From contig NZ_JAJUBB010000002.1 in assembly GCF_028683135.1 (NCBI RefSeq), forward strand, positions 426,471-490,470: a stretch of DNA of 64,000 bases, in the 5' to 3' direction. This DNA comes from Enterovibrio qingdaonensis (GTDB lineage: Bacteria > Pseudomonadota > Gammaproteobacteria > Enterobacterales > Vibrionaceae). Made by a program: the position numbers and the translations under genes. The notes beneath the pieces are model-generated. The model saw only the letters and a list, made by a program, of their open reading frames with translations, did not search any database and was not told where the DNA came from. This document shows, piece by piece, positions 17,836 to 26,821 of this stretch (within the stretch, counting starts at the first letter, position 1; the number at the start of each line of letters is the position of its first letter).

Positions 17836-18681
17836 ATGCTGAAAATTTGGTATTCATTAATCACTTTCGGCATAGAGTTTCGAAACAAGATGTTAAATAC
17901 TGACATGCGTTGTGCAAAAATTAAACGCGCCATCAAAGAATCTATCAACGTGCTTGTTATCGTCTCCGCTTACATGTCGTCTTTGTGCTTTGCTGACGAA
18001 ACTGGCAAGCAGTTAAAAGAGACATGCTCTCCTATCGAATATGTTGAAAACCTCGAGATAGGGAGTTGGTATTATCAAGGTGGATTTTGTAACGGTTTAC
18101 CACATGGTATCGGCACCCAGTCAAAGGCCTATGTTTCTCTTAATGGCTTATATATCAAAGGTACACTAGTCGGTCGAGTTATCGAGCAAAGAAGAGATGG
18201 CAGTCGATTGGTTGGTCCCTATGTTGATGGCAGGAGGCACGGTAAATTTCACCTTTATGAATCCACTGAAATAACATTAGTCCAATTTTACAATCATGGC
18301 TTACTTGTAAGTAGGCGGGAACCGATTGATATGGCGCAATCATATGTGGGTGAATATGATGATATCGGTCAGCGTTCAGGAAAGGGAGAGTTTATACATC
18401 CGAACTCTGGTATCCGCTATTCAGGTGATTGGTCTAGTGATATGTTGAACGGACAAGGGGAGATTACTTTCCCTGATGGTTCTACATATAAAGGCGGTTT
18501 TAAAGATAATCGTCGCAGTGGTTTTGGCATCGAAACGCTTGTCGATAGACACAGCTACAAAGGTATGTGGGAAAATGGTCGAATGCATGGTCATGGCCAG
18601 ATAACATATACAAATGGATGCAAGTACACCGGACATTTTGCTAATGGCCGCCGTCTTGATGAGTTAATTTGCCAGGATTAA
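17836..18681 (+). CDS. MORN-repeat exported protein
   Basis: The C-terminal half holds several MORN repeats of the form Y-x-G-x-W/F-x3-x-G-x-G (YSGDWSSDMLNGQGEITFPDG, YKGGFKDNRRSGFG, YKGMWENGRMHGHGQITYTNG read as consecutive units). A hydrophobic segment INVLVIVSAYMSSLCFA indicates export or membrane anchoring. If translation starts at ATG 17905, that segment becomes a standard signal peptide. ATG 17836 has AGGTG upstream and would add 23 residues, so the start is unsettled. MORN proteins bind lipid or act as scaffolds in other systems. Here the gene precedes the T6SS PAAR gene by about 320 bases, and a role as cargo or accessory protein is only a suggestion. Confidence 0.65.
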   Translation: MLKIWYSLITFGIEFRNKMLNTDMRCAKIKRAIKESINVLVIVSAYMSSLCFADETGKQLKETCSPIEYVENLEIGSWYYQGGFCNGLPHGIGTQSKAYVSLNGLYIKGTLVGRVIEQRRDGSRLVGPYVDGRRHGKFHLYESTEITLVQFYNHGLLVSRREPIDMAQSYVGEYDDIGQRSGKGEFIHPNSGIRYSGDWSSDMLNGQGEITFPDGSTYKGGFKDNRRSGFGIETLVDRHSYKGMWENGRMHGHGQITYTNGCKYTGHFANGRRLDELICQD

Positions 18682-18882
18682 ATGATTAACAGATGTATGG
18701 CAACTTTATAGAAAATAACACAGCATTAAATTCATTCAATTACTTGGCCTTATTGCTGGGTTCCAAACTTCTTCATGTCTCTTTTTATATATCGTGTATT
18801 CACACCTTTATTTTTATGGGCCGACGATTAAGGAATGCCGCCCATTGGTAAATCATTCCTTTTGAGTAATATATTGCCTGTA

Positions 18883-18898
18883 TGGGCGAATTTTTGCC
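18883..18898 (+). promoter_or_regulatory. Candidate sigma-54 promoter upstream of the T6SS PAAR gene
   Basis: TGG-N8-TTGC spacing places GG and GC exactly 12 bases apart, as at -24/-12 sites; the inner -24 bases (GCG) deviate from CAC. The site is about 100 bases upstream of the PAAR gene and is the only such match I found in the 318-base gap 18682-18999. The cluster encodes the sigma-54 activator VasH, which makes the site plausible. It overlaps a small TGGGC/GCCCA fold-back. Confidence 0.4.
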
Positions 18899-18999
18899 CA
18901 AGGAGGTTTGAGTTGCTTATTTTCAACCTAACTATTGAAAGATGAATTTAATTACCCTCTAATTGTTATTTGTTTTTCTGATTTAAATAAGAGGGTGAT

Positions 19000-19284
19000 A
19001 TGGGTAATGCTGTTGTATTGGGCGATATCGGTACGGGGCATGATGGGTTTCATCCATCACCTGTTACGTCAGCGTCGCCGAACGTAAATGTTGATGGCAC
19101 ACCGCTTGCGCGGCAAGGGGATTCTGTCGCAGCACATGATAAGCCTAAAAGCCCGCCTCATGGTCGTGCAATTTCCGGCGGTTCTTCAACAGTTTTTGCA
19201 AATGGTAAACCTGTTGCAAGAAGCGGTGATGCGGTTGGATGTGGAGGCGTTGTGGTGGGTGGTGGAACTGTCAACGTTGGTTAA
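19000..19284 (+). CDS. PAAR-domain T6SS spike-tip protein
   Basis: A 94-residue PAAR protein that caps the VgrG trimer of the T6SS needle. It contains the family pattern MGNAVVLGDIGTGH, a middle LARQGDSVAAHDKPKSPPHG with metal-binding histidines, and repeats of VNVDG and VFANGKPVARSGD ending in CGG. It is a bare PAAR domain without an effector extension. GAGGGTGAT provides the ribosome site. It corresponds to VCA0105 at the head of the V. cholerae locus. Confidence 0.92.
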   Translation: MGNAVVLGDIGTGHDGFHPSPVTSASPNVNVDGTPLARQGDSVAAHDKPKSPPHGRAISGGSSTVFANGKPVARSGDAVGCGGVVVGGGTVNVG

Positions 19285-19365
19285 GAAAAAAGACAGACGA
19301 AATAAATTTTCAAAACAATGAGTAAATTTGGCTATTTGTTTCAAAGTGTTTCAATTTTCAACGAT

Positions 19366-19403
19366 AAAGTAATCTAACGACAATCTTATCTTTAGATTAC
19401 TTT
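19366..19403 (+). terminator. Fold-back after PAAR gene, probable terminator
   Basis: A perfect 12-bp inverted repeat AAAGTAATCTAA / TTAGATTACTTT with a 14-base loop, followed by ATTTAT. It probably ends a short PAAR transcript and separates it from tssB. Confidence 0.6.
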
Positions 19404-19672
19404 ATTTATAATTAACACTAACTATAGTCATCTCTATCTTTTATTTTCCTCTGTTCAATTTCGATCTAAATCAATAAAATTTGAATGCATGTTGAATTTG
19501 CATGCAATTGTTTTTGTTGTTAGTCGTGAAGGTTGTTTTCTACATAATTATTAATAGTCATAATCTTGTTACTGTCCTCTCGCCGAATATCTAATCGATA
19601 AAAATACGCTCGGAATACATCTTTTCGTGTAAGTTGGCTAACTTTTAGTTGTCGTAAGACAGAGGGCTTGTA
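19404..19672. promoter_or_regulatory. AT-rich region before tssB
   Basis: No gene seen. It contains a TGCATG direct/inverted pair around 19486-19505 (TTGCATGCAA is self-complementary) and presumably the promoter for the tss operon. I found no convincing -24/-12 match here. Confidence 0.3.
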
Positions 19673-20182
19673 ATGGCAAAAGAAGGAAGTGTCGCTCCTA
19701 AAGAGCGAATTAATATTAAGTACGTTCCCGCTAATGGTGATACTCAGGCTGAAGTCGAGTTGCCGCTTCGAATGGTCGTTTTGGGTGATTTTAAAGGCCA
19801 CCCAGAAGAAACCCAAATTGAAGATCGTGAAGCGGTGTCTGTAGATAAAAATAATTTTACCGCAGTTATGAAAGAGAGTGACCTTTCTATTTCTACTACG
19901 GTCGCTAATGTCCTCGCTGAGGAGGACGGACAAGAATTACCAATCGAATTAAAGATCTCTTCGCTTGCTGATTTCTCCCCTGATGAAGTTGCTAAACAAG
20001 TTCCAGAGCTGAATCAACTGGTTGAGCTTCGTGACGCATTGGTCGCATTGAAAGGCCCGCTTGGCAACATTCCGGCTTTTCGCAGTAAGTTGCAGGAGCT
20101 TTTATCTTCCGAAGAGTCGAGAGAGAAACTTCTGGCTGAATTGGAGCTTGCTGCTTCACCTGCGCCATCCGTCGATGAATGA
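19673..20182 (+). CDS. tssB: T6SS contractile sheath small subunit TssB (VipA)
   Basis: A 169-residue sheath protein that assembles with TssC around the Hcp tube. It carries the family phrases MVVLGDFKG, an ERINIKYVPA start and VPELNQLVELRDALVALKGPLGN in the heterodimer-forming helix region. GAGGG lies upstream of the ATG. It begins the uninterrupted run tssB-C-E-F-G-tagH-J-K-L. Confidence 0.95.
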   Translation: MAKEGSVAPKERINIKYVPANGDTQAEVELPLRMVVLGDFKGHPEETQIEDREAVSVDKNNFTAVMKESDLSISTTVANVLAEEDGQELPIELKISSLADFSPDEVAKQVPELNQLVELRDALVALKGPLGNIPAFRSKLQELLSSEESREKLLAELELAASPAPSVDE

Positions 20183-20210
20183 CAGAACTACGTTGAAAAG
20201 GACTTCTTAA

Positions 20211-21686
20211 ATGTCATTGCAAGAAAAACAGCTTGAAGTAGCTACGAAAGAGTCAGGAAGTTTACTTGACGATATTATGGCTAAAACGCGCCTCGTTCCC
20301 TCTGAGGATGGCTATGGAATCGCAAAGCGCGGAGTCGCTGCGTTTATCGAAAATCTTTTAAGCACCAATCAAGACCAAGCTCCGGTTAACAAAGCGCTGG
20401 TCGACCAAATGGTTGTGGAGCTGGATAAGAAGATAAGTGCACAAATGGACAAAATCCTTCATTGTCCTGAAGTGCAGGAAATGGAGTCGTCGTGGCGCGG
20501 CTTGAAGGTTCTTGTTGATAGAACAGACTTTCGTGAAAACATCAAAATCGATATTTTGCATGCGACAAAGCAAGAGTTGCTTGATGACTTTGAATTCGCG
20601 CCTGAGAACAACCAATCGGGTTTGTACAAACATATCTATGCATCAGGCTATGGACAGTTCGGTGGAGAGCCAGTTGGGGCAATCATTGGTAACTACGCCT
20701 TTACGCCGTCAACGCCTGACATGAAGTTGTTGCAATATGTTGGTTCTGTCGGAGCCATGGCACATGCACCCTTTATTTCCTCTGTTGGCCCAACGTTCTT
20801 CGGTATCGATTCTTTCGAAGAGTTGCCGTCTCTCAAAGAACTCTCTGCAACGTTCGAAAGCCCAAGATATGCCAAGTGGCAGGCGATTCGTGAGTCAGAA
20901 GATGGGAGATATATCGGCCTTACTGCACCAAGATTCTTGTTAAGAACTCCTTATGATCCGATTGAAAACCCGGTCAGATCGTTCAATTATCGTGAGGATG
21001 TAAGCAACAGCCATGAAGATTATCTTTGGGGCAATACAGCGTTTGCATTCGCATCAAGATTGACTGACAGCTTTGCAAAATACAGATGGTGTCCAAACAT
21101 TATTGGTCCTCAAAGCGGTGGGGCGGTTGATGATTTGCCCGTCCATTTATTTGAGTCGTTAGGTGCGCTTCAAGCCAAGATCCCAACCGAAGTGTTGATC
21201 ACTGATCGAAAAGAATTTGAGTTGGCAGAAGAAGGCTTTATTTCTCTGACAATGAGAAAAGGCAGTGATAACGCGGCATTCTTCTCAGCAAATTCCATTC
21301 AAAAAGCCAAACAATTCCCGAATACCAAAGAAGGTAAAGAAGCGGAAACCAATTACAAGTTAGGTACGCAGCTTCCTTACATGATGGTCATCAACCGTTT
21401 GGCTCACTACATCAAAGTGCTTCAGCGTGAGCAAATTGGTTCATGGAAAGAACGTCAGGATCTTGAGCGTGAGCTGAATACTTGGATTCGCCAATTTGTG
21501 GCTGATCAGGAAAACCCGCCAGCAGAAGTCAGAAGCCGCAGGCCGCTGCGTGCTGCGAAAATCGAAGTGAATGATGTAGAAGGCGAGCCAGGTTGGTATT
21601 CCGTTTCGCTTGCTGTACGTCCGCATTTCAAATACATGGGAGCGAGCTTTGAGCTGTCTCTTGTTGGGCGACTGGATCAGGCGTAA
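20211..21686 (+). CDS. tssC: T6SS contractile sheath large subunit TssC (VipB)
   Basis: A 491-residue sheath subunit with the usual ESSWRGLKVLVDRTDF, FGGEPVGAIIGNY and RMKGSD-like landmarks and a conserved C-terminal KVEV/ASFELSL core. The N-terminal helix LLDDIMAKTRLVP (about 18-30) is the region that the ClpV ATPase grips to recycle contracted sheaths in V. cholerae. It is intact here even though no clpV gene is present in the locus. It lies 28 bases after tssB. Confidence 0.95.
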   Translation: MSLQEKQLEVATKESGSLLDDIMAKTRLVPSEDGYGIAKRGVAAFIENLLSTNQDQAPVNKALVDQMVVELDKKISAQMDKILHCPEVQEMESSWRGLKVLVDRTDFRENIKIDILHATKQELLDDFEFAPENNQSGLYKHIYASGYGQFGGEPVGAIIGNYAFTPSTPDMKLLQYVGSVGAMAHAPFISSVGPTFFGIDSFEELPSLKELSATFESPRYAKWQAIRESEDGRYIGLTAPRFLLRTPYDPIENPVRSFNYREDVSNSHEDYLWGNTAFAFASRLTDSFAKYRWCPNIIGPQSGGAVDDLPVHLFESLGALQAKIPTEVLITDRKEFELAEEGFISLTMRKGSDNAAFFSANSIQKAKQFPNTKEGKEAETNYKLGTQLPYMMVINRLAHYIKVLQREQIGSWKERQDLERELNTWIRQFVADQENPPAEVRSRRPLRAAKIEVNDVEGEPGWYSVSLAVRPHFKYMGASFELSLVGRLDQA

Positions 21687-21689
21687 TTC

Positions 21690-22127
21690 ATGGCTATCCC
21701 TGATGCGGATGATACAGCATTTGGTGTCAGCTTGTTTCAGCGTATGGACACTGGGTTTCAACACAGCTCTTACATACAAGGTCCGGCGACCGAAGATGTG
21801 TTGGCGTCGTTAAAGCTCAGTGTTTCCAATTTGCTGAACGCGAGAGTCGGAGAGGCTCTCAGCGCACCGGAGTTGGGGTTGATCGACTTCAACGATGCAT
21901 CCCTGAGCTCTCACGATTTGGCTATCCAGATTAAGCGCGCAATCACTCGTTGTATTCGGCTTTACGAGCCACGGATACAAGACATGGAAATCTTGGTCTT
22001 GCCGGATGAAAGCTCGCCGCTAAACCTTCGCTTTCAAATTGCTGCCTCCGTGAACGTTGGTGCCATGCACCGAAATGTTCGTATCGACTTGCTGTTAGAC
22101 AGTAACCGAAAATATAGAGTGACTTAA
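21690..22127 (+). CDS. tssE: T6SS baseplate protein TssE (gp25-like)
   Basis: A 145-residue homologue of phage T4 gp25. It shows the conserved pattern V-x-N-LLNAR (SVSNLLNARVGEALSAPELG), GLIDFND, and AIKRAITRCIRLYEPRI with the conserved E-P-R, which clips the sheath to the baseplate. It starts three bases after tssC. Length and features are normal. Confidence 0.93.
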   Translation: MAIPDADDTAFGVSLFQRMDTGFQHSSYIQGPATEDVLASLKLSVSNLLNARVGEALSAPELGLIDFNDASLSSHDLAIQIKRAITRCIRLYEPRIQDMEILVLPDESSPLNLRFQIAASVNVGAMHRNVRIDLLLDSNRKYRVT

Positions 22128-22130
22128 ACT

Positions 22131-23897
22131 GTGGGCCAAAATCGTTATTTCAGGGAAGAACTCACGTTCCTAAAAGAACAAGGCGTTGAGTTTTCAAAGG
22201 TGTACCCACAGCTGTCGCGCTTTCTCAACAGTCGAAGTACCGATCCCGATGTGGAACGCTTACTGGAAGGTTTTGCTTTTTTGACTGGTCGACTTCGGGA
22301 AAAAATCGATGACGAATTTCCCGAGCTCACGCACTCGATCATCAACATGCTTTGGCCGAATTATTTACGTCAAGTACCGAGCATTTGCATTTTAAAGTTC
22401 AATCCGGTGGCTAAGTCCATCACGGAAAAACAGACGGTAAAACAATCGACGGAAGTTGAATCTACACCTGTTTATGGAACGGCTTGTCGTTATACCAGTT
22501 GTCGAGACGTTGATGTTTACCCGATTGACAGGACAACGACGAAGACTGTCCACTCACGTGATAGCTCAATCGTTGATGTTGGTCTGCAAATTCAAAATGG
22601 ACTGAAGTTAGATCAAATTGGGTTAACCAAACTGCGGTTTTTCCTCGGTGGCGACAACTACAGTTCTGAAACGCTCTATCTTTGGTTAAATCACCACTTG
22701 TCCAAGATTGAGATCGTCACAAACAAAGAGACGGTCAGCATTCCGAAATCCTGCTTATCCATGGTGGGATTTGACGCGGAAGACGGCATTCTTCCTTATC
22801 CGCAAAATGTGTATGAAGGCTACAGAGTGCTTCAGGAATATCTGTCATTTCCTGTGGTATTTAAGTTCTTCGATATTTCGGACTTAAACGATTTTCTGTT
22901 TGGGGATGTGGAAGGTGACATTACGCTCAGGTTTGTTTTTTCAAAAGCACTGCCTTCAGATGTGCGCGTCACGGACAATCAATTTTCACTCTACTGCACA
23001 CCTGCTATTAACCTTTTTCAGCACGACGCCGAACCCATTGATCTTAATGGTAAGCGCACAGAATACAAAATAAGCCCTTCCAACCGTTCGCCAAGCCACT
23101 TTGAAGTGTTCAGTGTTGAAGGGGTGAGAGGTTGGATTGATGCTGCACAAGGTAAATTCCGTGGGCATTTTCGTGAATATCAACCGTTTGAAAGCTTTAG
23201 TCACGAGATAGAGCGCGCAAAAAACCGGGTAGCGTTGTATTACAGGGTGCGAGTGAAAGAGGGGATGACCCTAGCTGGGCTCGAGCACTACATCTCTTTT
23301 ATTCGGGGAGATGAAACGGCGTGTGTGGGTGACAGTGAAGCCATCTCCTTGTCGTTGACCTGCTCTAATCGTCAGTTGCCTTTAGAACTTGGCGTCGGGG
23401 ACATTCATGTCGCGACGGATAGCTCACCGACCTTTGCGACGTTCGAAAACATCACGGAACCGACAGCACCCATTCGTCCAGCACTTGATGGTTCCTTACT
23501 CTGGACGCTTATTTCGAATCTCTCGCTGAACTACTTATCCATTTTATCAAAAGAAGCTTTGTCGTCAGTGATTAAGGCTTATGACTTTCGGGCATTGGTC
23601 GATAGACAAGCCGAGCGTATTTCGAAGCTTCGCAATGAGAGCATTGTGGACATAAAGACTTCGCCGGTCGAAAAGCTTATTAAGGGGTTACCGGTTCGAG
23701 GGTTGAAATCAGAAATTACGCTCGATCAAAGTGCGTTTGGCTCAGAAGGTGAGCTCTATTTGTTTGGCTCTATACTCAGTCGTTTTTTTTCGCTTTACGC
23801 GAGCATTAACTCTTTTCACGAACTGGTAGTGATAAACGCCAACAACAAGGAACGCTACTCATGGGGCATCCAGAGCGGGGAGTACCCGCTTATATAG
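22131..23897 (+). CDS. tssF: T6SS baseplate protein TssF
   Basis: A 588-residue baseplate component with the diagnostic N-terminus YFREELTFLKEQG, then FSKVYPQLSRFL, DPDVERLLEGFAFLTGRLREKIDDEFPELTH in sequence (quoted as separate landmarks), and the central GFDAEDGILPYP. It begins with GTG three bases after tssE and overlaps tssG by 37 bases. With TssG, TssE and TssK it forms the wedge complex on which the tail is built. Confidence 0.95.
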   Translation: MGQNRYFREELTFLKEQGVEFSKVYPQLSRFLNSRSTDPDVERLLEGFAFLTGRLREKIDDEFPELTHSIINMLWPNYLRQVPSICILKFNPVAKSITEKQTVKQSTEVESTPVYGTACRYTSCRDVDVYPIDRTTTKTVHSRDSSIVDVGLQIQNGLKLDQIGLTKLRFFLGGDNYSSETLYLWLNHHLSKIEIVTNKETVSIPKSCLSMVGFDAEDGILPYPQNVYEGYRVLQEYLSFPVVFKFFDISDLNDFLFGDVEGDITLRFVFSKALPSDVRVTDNQFSLYCTPAINLFQHDAEPIDLNGKRTEYKISPSNRSPSHFEVFSVEGVRGWIDAAQGKFRGHFREYQPFESFSHEIERAKNRVALYYRVRVKEGMTLAGLEHYISFIRGDETACVGDSEAISLSLTCSNRQLPLELGVGDIHVATDSSPTFATFENITEPTAPIRPALDGSLLWTLISNLSLNYLSILSKEALSSVIKAYDFRALVDRQAERISKLRNESIVDIKTSPVEKLIKGLPVRGLKSEITLDQSAFGSEGELYLFGSILSRFFSLYASINSFHELVVINANNKERYSWGIQSGEYPLI

Positions 23898-24892
23898 CTG
23901 AGCCCCACACCGAAGAGAAGGGGTCTCCGGCACAAAAAAGCGGTCTACTCGATGATGTAAAACAGTACAACTTTTATCAGTTATTAGAGTTGTTGTGCGA
24001 CCTATACGAGTCAGAGCCAGAGTCGCTTTCCTGGCCATCGGAACAGTTTCATTTTAGCTCGAGTTCAAGCTTAGGGTTTGCGGCTAGCGATGTGTCAGGC
24101 ATGAAGTATTTGTCTGAAGAAATTTTAAATGTAGAGACCACGTTTTTTGGCATGAGTGGCGCGCAATCACCTCTGCCAGGGTTCTTTCTGGAAGACATCG
24201 TTACTGAAGATGCTGAAACCGGCATGCGCAAGATATTCATGGATTTCTTCAATCATCGTTTGCTTGCGTTGCTATTTCAGGCGTGGAGGAAATATCGCTA
24301 TTACGTGCGATACCGTGAAGATGCATCAGACAGATTCTCAACGCAACTGTTTGCCTTGGTGGGGCTGGCGGATGAAAACCTACGAGGAAAAACACCACTT
24401 AACTGGTGCAAGATGCTGTCTTACTCGGGGTTGTTGGCGGGCAGAACACGGTCTCCTCAGATCGTGTCAGGGATTATCCAACACTATTTTGACTTGGACT
24501 GTGTCGAAATACGGCAATGGTGCTTAAGGCACGTAGAGATACCCGAGGAGCAAAAGTGCTGCCTTGGCGTAAGTAATGGCGCATTGGGCGTGGATACATC
24601 GATTGGGGACCGTATTGCCGACCGAAGTGGCAAGTTCACTATCTGTATAAAAACGCTGTCGATAGAACGCTTTAATGAATTTTTACCCTCTGGGACAGAG
24701 TTTCTTTCATTGATCACGCTCGTAGAGTTCATTTTGCGTGAGCAGATGGCGTTTGATCTAGAGCTCGAACTGGTTGAAGGGGATGTTCCCGCGTTTCAAC
24801 TCGGTCGAGATAGTTCGCAATCCCTCGGATGGTCATCATTTTTAGGGGGAGCAACAGGTCCTCGTAATGTAACGATTCAAGCACGGCAATAG
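23861..24892 (+). CDS. tssG: T6SS baseplate protein TssG
   Basis: A 343-residue wedge partner of TssF. Landmarks are NFYQLLELLCDLY near residue 32, LGFAASDV, TFFGMSGAQSPLPGFFLEDI, FNHRLLALLFQAWRKYRY and GRTRSPQIVSGIIQHYF. The ATG lies inside tssF, and AAGGAA sits eight bases upstream, so the 37-base overlap appears real and couples the two genes. Confidence 0.93.
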   Translation: MGHPERGVPAYIAEPHTEEKGSPAQKSGLLDDVKQYNFYQLLELLCDLYESEPESLSWPSEQFHFSSSSSLGFAASDVSGMKYLSEEILNVETTFFGMSGAQSPLPGFFLEDIVTEDAETGMRKIFMDFFNHRLLALLFQAWRKYRYYVRYREDASDRFSTQLFALVGLADENLRGKTPLNWCKMLSYSGLLAGRTRSPQIVSGIIQHYFDLDCVEIRQWCLRHVEIPEEQKCCLGVSNGALGVDTSIGDRIADRSGKFTICIKTLSIERFNEFLPSGTEFLSLITLVEFILREQMAFDLELELVEGDVPAFQLGRDSSQSLGWSSFLGGATGPRNVTIQARQ

Positions 24893-24918
24893 GTACTGAC
24901 GTAAAGGAAAATTCTCGG

Positions 24919-26364
24919 ATGACGGATTCAACACAAACTGAATTGCAACTCGTTCTGGTGGTCGCAAATACGCAATCTCTCTCGCCAGGCTTATCTGCTT
25001 CGCATGTCTTTACTACGGATGGTGGAACGATTGGGTCAAGCTCGTCTGCCGATTGGATTTTGGACAACAGAACAAGCGATGTTGCGCCATATCATGCAGA
25101 ACTGGTGCATATCGACCATGAAATGTGCCTGATTGACCTGCATAACGCCTGCTTTATTAATGGCTCTACCATCCCTGTTGGCTTAGGAAAAGCCGTTGCG
25201 CTTAAAGATAAAGATGTGATTCAGATTGGCGGCTACCAGATCCGAGCGAGTTTGAAAACGACATCCGGATTTGATGCATGGAGCGAAGGATCATTAGGGT
25301 CTGTATTCGGTTTGGATGACGACATTTTTGCTGAAGAAAATAACGAACTTGCTGAGAAAGCGGATTCGAACCTCGAAGCCGCCATCGACGACCCGTTGGA
25401 AGCACTCGAAGCGTTAGCGCAGGCCTCCTTGCAAGAAGCGGATTTAGCAGCGGAATTGATTGAGGATGCGGATCGTAGCACTGCGTCCCGCGTTTCATAC
25501 AACTTAACGGATAACCCATCGTACGACAGTGATGCGGGATTTTACGAGGACATGGGCAGCGAGCTTTCATCTGCCGTGACGACTACGCAATACACACCTA
25601 AGGAGAGAGAGTTGATGGATTTCAAAAGCATAGAGCGTTTAGAGCGGGATGTTGAAAATGACTTGCTAGATAAAAAGCCATCAGACGGTTTCACTAGGCA
25701 AGACTATCTCTCCGCTGATCCGCATCGAGAAGGCTATCCAGTGTCTGGTGTCTCAAATCATGTTATCAGTGGCCCGCTGATGCGAGGGTTAGAGACGGCG
25801 GTAGGTCAAACCGACGATATGGCAGAGATGCAGGCTCTTTCTGAGGAGATCGGCGCGTCGATGAAATCCGCCATTGACGGTTTGTTGAACCTGCATCATC
25901 AAGTCGCACAAAGCCGCTATGGTGTGATGAATAAAAATTTCCAACCCATCGAAGATAACCCACTGAGATTGGGCTTGTCTTACGAAGAAACCATGAAAAT
26001 TATGTTCGATGGCAAAAGAAGTGCTGTTCATCTCTCTGCACCGTCAGCCATCAGCGAAAGTCTGGCCAATATTCGTTACCACAACGACGCTGTGCAAGCA
26101 GCAACCACAGAGGCGTTAGCACAAGTTCTAATGGCATTCTCACCAGCAGTGTTAATGCGCAGATTTAAAGCGTATAGCCGTGTGGAAAACCCAACCAATG
26201 AGCAAGCCAGTGCTTGGGCATGGGAGATGTACAACAGCTACTACAACGAGCTCATCTCACCGCGTCAACGTGGGTTTGAAAAGCTATTCTGGGAAATCTT
26301 CGATCAAGCTTATGACCGAAACCTTCGCGATAAACTCAGGGAGGCGCAGGAATGTTCCGTCTGA
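24919..26364 (+). CDS. tagH: T6SS-associated FHA-domain protein TagH, atypical FHA
   Basis: A 481-residue protein with an N-terminal FHA fold (about 20-115), a low-complexity acidic middle rich in EALEALAQ and related repeats, and the conserved C-terminal TagH region (LMAFSPAVLMRRFKAYSRV to the end). Ordinary FHA domains bind phosphothreonine through the Arg of GR and the Ser of S-x-x-H. Here these read TIGSSSSADW and VAPYHAEL, so both key residues are replaced, while NG in FINGS is kept. No PpkA kinase or PppA phosphatase is in the locus, consistent with a phosphorylation-independent scaffold role. It is equivalent to VCA0112. Confidence 0.88.
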   Translation: MTDSTQTELQLVLVVANTQSLSPGLSASHVFTTDGGTIGSSSSADWILDNRTSDVAPYHAELVHIDHEMCLIDLHNACFINGSTIPVGLGKAVALKDKDVIQIGGYQIRASLKTTSGFDAWSEGSLGSVFGLDDDIFAEENNELAEKADSNLEAAIDDPLEALEALAQASLQEADLAAELIEDADRSTASRVSYNLTDNPSYDSDAGFYEDMGSELSSAVTTTQYTPKERELMDFKSIERLERDVENDLLDKKPSDGFTRQDYLSADPHREGYPVSGVSNHVISGPLMRGLETAVGQTDDMAEMQALSEEIGASMKSAIDGLLNLHHQVAQSRYGVMNKNFQPIEDNPLRLGLSYEETMKIMFDGKRSAVHLSAPSAISESLANIRYHNDAVQAATTEALAQVLMAFSPAVLMRRFKAYSRVENPTNEQASAWAWEMYNSYYNELISPRQRGFEKLFWEIFDQAYDRNLRDKLREAQECSV

Positions 26365-26819
26365 TATTTGCTTTAGCATTGCTGCAAATTGCAGGGTGTA
26401 GCTCCAGCACTGAGCCGTTGAGCGAGCCGACAACCGTTACTTACAGTATGTTAGCCACGCAACTCGTTAACCCGAACTTAAACGGCGATGGTACGCCCAT
26501 TGAAGTGCAAGTGTTCGAGTTAGAAGATGATTCAATGTTCCTTTCTTCGGATTACGAGCATCTTGCCAGAAATGCGAAAACGGCACTCAAGAGTAATTAT
26601 GTCGACCATAAAGACTTCGTGCTTATTCCAGGCCAGTTTAAGTTTATTAATTCATTTGAGTTAGAGCACGATACGAGATATATCGCGATCATGGGGCGCT
26701 TTGCTGATCCTGATCGAAGTGAGTGGAAGAAGGTAATAAAAGTGCTTCCACAAGATCACGAGTATCACTTGCTTATGTATATAAACGAAAACGAAATCAT
26801 TCTCGATAAAGTGGAATAA
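26352..26819 (+). CDS. tssJ: T6SS outer-membrane lipoprotein TssJ
   Basis: A 155-residue lipoprotein: a signal peptide ends in the lipobox LQIAGC (Cys16), followed by serine-rich residues. The mature beta-sandwich carries LNGDGTPIEVQVFELED and FKFINSFELEHDTRYIAIMGRFADP, the usual TssJ phrases. It anchors the TssM periplasmic domain to the outer membrane. It overlaps tagH by 13 bases. Confidence 0.92.
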   Translation: MFRLIFALALLQIAGCSSSTEPLSEPTTVTYSMLATQLVNPNLNGDGTPIEVQVFELEDDSMFLSSDYEHLARNAKTALKSNYVDHKDFVLIPGQFKFINSFELEHDTRYIAIMGRFADPDRSEWKKVIKVLPQDHEYHLLMYINENEIILDKVE

Positions 26820-26821
26820 AA

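Noticed and set aside
19404..19672. Sigma-54 promoter immediately before tssB
   Set aside because: TTGGC-containing stretches occur, but none has TTGC or GC at the required spacing.
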